A stretch of DNA of 64,000 nt from Antitrichia curtipendula (taxonomy: Eukaryota > Streptophyta > Bryopsida > Hypnales > Leucodontaceae): contig OX579633.1 of NCBI GenBank assembly GCA_951230915.1, positions 53,892,029-53,956,028 of the forward strand, given 5' to 3'. Below the pieces are notes generated by a model that did no database searches, was not told where the DNA came from, and saw nothing but the letters and a program-made list of their open reading frames with translations. This document shows positions 57,321 through 64,000 of the stretch, one piece after another (position 1 is the first letter of the stretch; each line of letters starts with the position of its first letter). The position numbers were made by a program, and so were the translations under genes.

Positions 57321-60300
57321 GTGGGGGATTTCAGGCACTGAGAAAGCGGACGCTTTCGATAATTGGGGAGGCTTAATTAGAATTAGACCGAATTATTTGT
57401 CCAATGTTTTCCTTTTTGTGGACATTGGGTTTCCGCTTTTGGATTTCTCACTGACTAAGTTTCAGCTGCCACCAGCCTTTTTGTCTTTCCTTTCATCCTC
57501 TGTTACGTGACAAAACTGGCACCACCCACTGGCAGGTTGGAGAAATTTGGAAATCTTGCTGGTGCTTTTTCCATTTAGGGGCTTGGGCTCCGAGTTCTTG
57601 GGAAACTGAAACTATTTTGACATGTAAGGTGGCTACCCCCCCAACCGCCACTTTTTAGCTTCTGTGCGTAGTAGACTGGTCCAATTTTCATTAAATTTCC
57701 TGTTGGAACTTGAAAGGAGGTTCTAGTGCATCAAAGAACATGACATTTGGACACTGTATGCAAAAGCTATGAAGGAACAAAGTTTGGTTTTAAAACAAAT
57801 CTCTTCCACATAGGTACCATACAAATGCTTTTGGAGAGATATGTAGAGTGAAGACATTTGAGGCTAGCCACCCAAGTCATCATGAATAGTGAAGTTATGA
57901 TTTTTCTCAAAATGCATAGGGAAGGTCTACATTTATAAATTGGGAATCTTTTGTTGTTGTTCTTTCCTTGCAACTCTCTTGTTCTCTTTTGTAGTTCTTT
58001 TCATGCAATTAAAGAGATTCAAAGTTCTTATTTTGGTTTTCTCTCCAAACATACCACGTGTCAAAATTAGAGTTCAATCTTTTGCCTCAAATTTTCAACC
58101 TTCATGCCCATTAATATTCATAACGTCACCTATAGTTTAGTTTGTTTTTAGAATTATTTCACAACAAATGATTCAAGAATTGAAAATCTAAAATCTAAAA
58201 TTCATATTTCTTAAATTAATTCTTTAAAAATATCTTGAATGCATGTTTTTTATTTTTTTGAATATTATCCAATTAACCCTTAAAGACTCAAAGTTCCTTT
58301 AGGAGACAAAATAGATTTCGGGTAGGTTCATGTAATTTCAATTCTTAACAAGATTTGTGAAACTTTTTTTCTGAAGATAGAAAAATGAACTAGTTTTTTG
58401 GAAATATAAATTTTATTCTAATCCATGCGTAGGAGCAAAAGTTATACCACAATAAGTTCAAAACGAGGAAGACCATACAACCATAAAAATAAAAACTTGA
58501 AACTTGAAACTAAAACTAAAATAAAAATTCTCTTAGATTATATTTTGATCTACACTCAAAGCTTTGATTTGCTCCATTTGGATCAGTAATGTGAATATGG
58601 AGCTTCTTATTTTGTATGTAGTCATAGAAACTTCTTTAAAAAACAATGTATTGGATTCATTTTTTAACTCAATTTTAACAACTTAAAAAAAAGGTCTTGT
58701 GCAAGATCTCACGGTTAAATATGCAAAAAAATAAAATAAATTTACTGAAGATTATTCAATTAACCAATTCAAACATCCCTTTTTTTTTCTTTTCTTGTTC
58801 TTTTTTCTTTGACACAAATAATGCCTCTTTTTTTTTCCTTCTTCTTTTGAACGTGGTCGGTAACGTGGGGACTGACTGTCCACATTGATGGCCCATCTAC
58901 AAAATTCAAAAGCCTTTCCCAATTGGGTATTCAAAGCTTTTGGAATTATAATAATATTCCGCCAATCCTTTGTCGTGCAAATGGGGCAACCCCCACATTG
59001 GGTCAAACCCACGCCATTCCTCAAGTATTTCAAAAGTTTAAACTTTGGAACATGACAACTGTCGCACTTTGCAAATAAAATGTCTGCAGCATCCATTTTT
59101 TCAGTTTTTTTATATATTTTTTGAACAATTGAGCAAAGCTATATATTGTACTTTTTCGTCATCAAATCTTGGTAGGGATGGGGCCTCAATGCCCAATGGT
59201 GGCCACGAATTTGGACGGTTATTCCCAATGGAATTCTTTCAGTAGACTAGGTGTGTTTTTCTGAGCGATTTTTTGCGAAGAAGAGATTAAAAAAAATAAA
59301 AAATAATTTTTTTGGGGGGGGGCGTTAATTTGGTGAGATATTCTACCTTTTTTCAATGGACAAAACCACAAAATGCGACCAAATCTTCATTGGGATAATA
59401 TAGTTATATTTTGGATGAATGTACACTCTTTTGAATGAATACATATTTTTTCATCCTTGTATTGCAGGTTTCATTGATTTCCATGAATGTGAATAGCTTC
59501 ATCACTTTATGCACTGCCTAAAATAAATGAAAAAAACCACCTGCAACAGACTCATTGATTTATAAGATGAGCTGTCAATGCCCTCCAACTAATATATCAC
59601 TGATTGGTATGTGATGGCCACGTCACTAGGGTGGGTGCTCAGCAAGGCATCTGGATAGCGATTCATTCGTTTTTTTTGCTTCCAGGATGAACGAGAATCC
59701 AAAGCAGTGAAGTTAATTTTGGGGCTTTGGGCCATCAGGTAGGATCACTCAAAAGTAAAACGTGTTCCCAAAAGCGTGTTCTTCAAAGCATGTTTCAATA
59801 AGCCTAGATAATAAATAGGTTCTCGATGCACAATGTTGACTATAATGATATTGAAGTGGAAGTGAAGACTTAGAAAAATCTTTAAAAACAAGTTTTGTAG
59901 AATGCTAAACCCGTTCCATGAAGTAGGCCAAATAGGATGAATTTTGTGTTCTTTAAAAAAAACTAAACTATTTTGTGTCATGCTAATTCTATGTTGTTTG
60001 CCACATCTTGCTAGTTTGGGGTGTTCGATTGCAAATATGAACTCAAAATTTGCAAATTATTATCATGTTTGGCAATTACAAAATTAATATTTTATTTTCT
60101 AGGGATAAATTCATCCTTCGGACCTACTTCATGAAACAGGGGTAGGGTTCTATGGTAGAACCACCCATTACCAACCGGCCATCAATAACCAACCTGTAGG
60201 GTGCAGCTATTTCCAACCAAGGCTAGTATAGATTCCAACCATAGTTTGAAATGTGATTTTTTTTTCTTTTGCAAGGTTGGCACTATAAAGTCATGACACA

Positions 60301-60652
60301 TGTCTTGATTTAGTGAGCAAGAAAGCAAGAAGCAATGAGTGGGAAAGTAGTTATGGAATGGTCGAAATTGGAAGATTCTATATAATGGGTATGGGTTGAG
60401 GACAACTTTTGGCTTCCAAAATTCATAATAAATTCGATTTAAGGAAAAAAAATCGTGAAAACTTGGCAATGCCCATCATTTCTATCTTCCTACAAGACTG
60501 TAAATTCATATTGCCTTCTATTGCTCCAGAACATATGCGGAATTGCTTAAGTGGTCGATAATGGGTGGTTCTACTATATATAAACCTTTGACCTTGTGTA
60601 ACTTTTGCACTCAAATATTCAAGTGCAATTTTTGGGATCACAACTTGTCTAC
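57321..60652. other. AT-rich intergenic DNA
   Basis: Composition falls from about 57.4 kb. Apart from the weak cysteine-bearing frame at 58752-59096, nothing gene-like is seen. GGTGGCTA near 57633 and TAGCCACC near 57864 are a weak inverted pair. The TTAACCCTTAAAGAC text near 58274 resembles one end of the 222-bp TTAA family but has no partner. Confidence 0.5.
58752..59096 (-). CDS. Uncertain ORF with CxxC motifs
   Basis: 114 codons from ATG 59096. The first 40 residues contain CDSCHVPKF and CGGCPICTT, a spacing that could bind zinc. The second half is a lysine-rich tail read from a poly-pyrimidine tract (RKKNKKRKKKG), which is doubtful coding. No homologue recognised. It may be a fragment or chance. 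Confidence 0.15.
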   Translation of the reverse strand: MDAADILFAKCDSCHVPKFKLLKYLRNGVGLTQCGGCPICTTKDWRNIIIIPKALNTQLGKAFEFCRWAINVDSQSPRYRPRSKEEGKKKRHYLCQRKKNKKRKKKGCLNWLIE

Positions 60653-61065
60653 TAAGGTAGTCTGTTCTAAATGCACCCATCTTCTTCAAACCGCTCCTAT
60701 AATTAGCTCTGGAATGGATTTGAGGTGGTCCTTGAATCAACCACTTTAGCTATTGAGTGCATCAAGGAAAAAATATTATTTATTGCGAGAGCCAATCATT
60801 CTCCTTGATTTCTTCATATCTCTTTACAAGTTGGAAGTGGACAGGTTTTGGAAGACCTATAGCTACAAATAGGTGCCTAAAACAAAAATCTTTGAAAATT
60901 CATAACTAATTCCAAGAAGGTCAAAAAAATATAAAACTACTTGGGTTAGATGCCAATTCCACCATTTTTCTTGCAAGAATTTACTAGAAATTGTTTCGAG
61001 GACTTTAACTCCCCCCCAAAAGGCAATCAACTCTTAAATGGTCGCTTTAAGAGCATACTACCTTA
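60653..61065 (-). mobile_element. 410-bp TA-flanked MITE, copy D
   Basis: TA at 60653-60654 and 61064-61065. The left end AGGTAGTCTGTTCT pairs with the right end AGAGCATACTACCT with several mismatches. The interior words GAGAGCCAATCATTCT and GAAAATTCATAACTAATTCC place it in the same orientation as copy C. Confidence 0.85.
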
Positions 61066-61836
61066 GCAGTGATTAAAAATCAAGCTCCAATAAGGCTCAA
61101 TTAAAATTGTAACAAAATTTGTGTTGATTATGAATCATTTTATTTTATTAAAGACAATTGAAATGCATACTTGATATAGAGCTTTAGTAATGGCTTAGAT
61201 GAGGCTTGGCCACAACTCCCGTGAAAATGGCAAGGGTATCTTTCCAGCATTGCAAAACTAATGTGACGCTAATACAACAAATCCTAGATTTTTCAATCTT
61301 AATTCTATTGGTTGAGAGCATGTGAGGGGAGTGGAGATTTTGAGATTTGAGCTTATAGGGTTTAGGTCATTGTCCTTTAGCAAATCATAGAGGAAAACAA
61401 TGTAGATGTTACAACCTTTTCATAAGAGAGTGAGGTGCCTCCATCGGACAAAACCTCCTAAATCTATTTTCCAAAACTTACACAAATAATGTTGTTAATG
61501 CACCCAAGTAGCAAATGTATTATGTCGATAGATGCTCTAAATACAACAAAGACCATATAGTGGCAACCCTTCAAAATTTAGTGAACTTCCCTTATAAGTA
61601 TTTTTTTGGTTTCAAGTACATCATGCAATGAGAGTATTTATCACTAAAGATTGTCCATTGTATCCTATGCATATAATTTTAACTTCAAAAATATAAAAAA
61701 TTGGTTATACTTTAATAAATTTTACATTTATAAAATATTAAATCATTGTTTTCAAATTATAACATGACATTTAAATAATGAATAGTCACTTTAAAAAAGT
61801 TGGTGGTGCTTATAAAAGATTCAATGTATAGATGCA

Positions 61837-62066
61837 TTAACCCTTAAATGTCAAGGAGGATGTTTTGCGTCCTATAGATGGCAATGAATTCTTCTAATAG
61901 GATAGAAGTGCAACTATTCATCCTCAAAATTTTGTTGTGAAAAGGGAAGGTCTTCTACAATAGTTTGACTTCCAATTAATACTTTTGCTATTTCTTAAGC
62001 CAATGATTCACATAGTAATGAAAAGGGATGATTTCTAAGGTCACCCCTTTGTCCTTTAGGGATTAA
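61837..62066. mobile_element. TTAA-flanked MITE, 222-bp core, copy 2
   Basis: TTAA at 61837-61840 and 62063-62066; ends CCCTTAAATGTC and, inverted, TCCCTAAAGGAC. Same core length and clear similarity to the copy at 48413-48642. Confidence 0.8.
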
Positions 62067-63481
62067 AGAACTCTAGCTTTATTATATTTCATTCTAGTTA
62101 TTGACACCAAAGTTACATCAAAATCAATGAAGGCATTATTATTGAAGTTTCAATTTGCTCTTTACAATCTATTAATATATGTTGAAGCATATCATTGCAA
62201 CAAAAGAAAGTGATCCTTTCATGGTATGAAATCCTCTTTAATGCTAGGACCTTGTGTAGATCTTGTATTTGTAAAGTATTGAATCATACTTATTTCTAAA
62301 AGGGAATTAAGTTCTTCATATTTTTATTTTACAATGAATATCTCTTGAAATGATTGTAAATGTAGCACAATATAAAATTAGGCATATTACAATCTTCTTC
62401 ACCCAAAAAAATCTTAGAACACTAATATGTAACTTAATTCCATCTTATGTTTTTGAATTGTAATTAATTCTAATTCTTATCAAGCCATGATTATTAAAAA
62501 TGATCCATATTATTATACAAATGATTTGCTATACCATATATTGAAATTCCAAAGTCAAATTATTATTTTTGGAATTGATCCCAAGGTTTGTAATCAAACA
62601 ACACTATTATCATGGAGGATCCGTACACATACTCATTAAATTTGAGACACTAAAGGCTTACATCTATTTTTGAAGAGACCCCAAAATTATTGTTTCCCAT
62701 GCTTGTTTACAAAATATGCCTCATAAATAATTAATTAACCAATCACTAGGTAAAATATAGGATAAAGTTCATTAAACTTAAAGCTGAAAGGCCATTGCTT
62801 TATATTATGTGATTAAGTGCAAAGAGAATATTTTGAGGGTCTTGAAGCACTTATCATCTATGATTGCCAAATGTTAGAACCTTCAAGCGCAAGGGTGCAA
62901 ATGCTCTTGGTCCACTCCATTTCCATTCTAAAATATAGCAAGTTCTAAATTATGATATGTGAGGGAACTTTTTTATTTTCAATCATGTAAAGACAAAAGC
63001 ATCATTCAAAGTTACTACCAAAGTTGGACGAAGTTCGAAAACATCATTCAATCGTAAGAAGCAAAAGTTACAAGAAATCAAAGTTGAATTTATAGGTTCT
63101 CTAATATTGTGCCCTAATTCAATGTTCTCGTTTTGATTCCAATGCCACAAACATCTACTTAAGATGTACAATCTATTTTCAACAATGTAAGCATTTTAGC
63201 ATAATTATGCCCGATTGAGCAATGATATGGGGGGATGATTTTTTCCAATTATAAAATATAAATAGTGAAGATTGCACTATTTTTTTTGCTAATTTTTCAT
63301 CAATTTTAAAATAAGTAGAAACTAAAGAAGTGGAGATTATAGTCCAGCTTATTAATTCTTAATCTATGGACAAACTTATTTCCGAGAAGCTCAAAATTAA
63401 AAATTGATCTTACCAACTTCATGAGGGGTCAATGTGTTATTTGTCATACAATAATAATGGCCCTAGCCAAAAACATCACAT

Positions 63482-63523
63482 TTTTTCTCATTCATGCAAA
63501 TATTTTTCTCATTCATGCAAATA
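63482..63523. repeat. Perfect 21-bp tandem duplication
   Basis: TTTTTCTCATTCATGCAAAT plus one A occurs twice head to tail without change. Confidence 0.95.
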
Positions 63524-64000
63524 GGTCACCCTATTTCTGCAAAATTGCAAATGGGACACTTGTTGGTTGTATACCTTATTTTAATTCTTTGTAGGGCACA
63601 CATTTGGGATGCTGCTCATATTGAATGAACCTATCTTTCTTTCTTTCAAGACCCTTTGAATGTACACCTATGGTACATAACTCAGTGTCTGTTTTAGGTT
63701 TGTTGGTGCTTTTGGATACACCTGCCAGGCATACGATTGTCCAGGCATCGTCTCATTTAATCCTCGCCCCAAGTGTTTCAAGTCTCATAATGAGAAGAAA
63801 ACGAGCCATTAAAAACACCTTTTGCCTCCTACATACATGCCATGTGTAATAAACCTCGTGCTTGACAAGTCTCACTTTCAATGGCTTGTCCAAGTCGTAA
63901 AATATACAATGTAGTATACAGAACAATGTACATATGATGTACATATTCGAAGCTCCTCACAGTCAGTACAATTTGGATGTCAAGTACAGGTATTATGTAG

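Larger units (their letters stand above)
61066..64000. other. AT-rich intergenic DNA to the window end
   Basis: No gene recognised; contains the TTAA element at 61837-62066 and a 21-bp tandem duplication at 63482-63523. From about 63590 the text is slightly GC-richer, but the open frame at 63625-63849 has no recognised content. Confidence 0.5.

Noticed and set aside
57633..57871. Small MITE bounded by GGTGGCTA and TAGCCACC
   Set aside because: The inverted match is only about 8 bases, with no target duplication and no second copy.

Overview
The window looks like nuclear DNA of a plant, most likely a non-seed land plant (moss, liverwort or similar) or a close streptophyte relative. This is an inference. 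It rests on a RopGEF gene with a PRONE domain (a plant-lineage family) at the right and a multi-exon P5-type ATPase at the left that does not look like the P5A class kept by flowering plants. Genes with short, regular GT-AG introns sit in GC-richer islands (about 9.0-19.4 kb and 51.8-57.3 kb), separated by long, very AT-rich stretches full of transposon debris. There is one 200-base assembly gap (2688-2887).

Layout. 1-9 kb: decayed transposon coding remnants, including a hAT-type transposase pseudogene (5.65-7.9 kb). 9-19.4 kb: leader region and a complete 23-exon P5B-like P-type ATPase of about 1263 residues (+ strand), with all catalytic motifs in place. 19.4-34 kb: a field of short non-autonomous DNA transposons in at least four families: a 443-bp element with 4-bp target duplications, TTAA-flanked elements with CCC-starting ends, a 410-bp TA-flanked family, and one carrying a perfect 41-bp hairpin. 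This field also holds a duplicated block and a frameshifted pseudogene resembling Uma2/PD-(D/E)XK-fold proteins. 34-47 kb: AT-rich DNA around a long transposase-like gene (- strand, 973 residues, Tnp2/CMC-like). A single in-frame stop separates it from its C-terminal continuation. An uncharacterised 236-residue ORF lies divergent to it at 45.1 kb. 47-51.8 kb: a GC-rich patch with a possible promoter, then more TTAA elements, one interrupted by the second 443-bp element. 51.9-55.1 kb: a complete 7-exon RopGEF (- strand, about 609 residues). 55.1-64 kb: its leader/promoter region, then AT-rich DNA with further elements.

The two intact host genes have no evident functional link. One is a membrane pump expected in the endomembrane system. 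The other activates ROP GTPases at the plasma membrane in polarised growth. The rest is a record of DNA-transposon activity. I see no LTR-retrotransposon coding sequence and no rRNA, tRNA or CRISPR features. I found no clear undescribed multi-gene system. The strongest leads are the unusual P5 ATPase, the stop-split transposase with its candidate partner ORF, the nested TTAA elements and the hairpin-bearing element.
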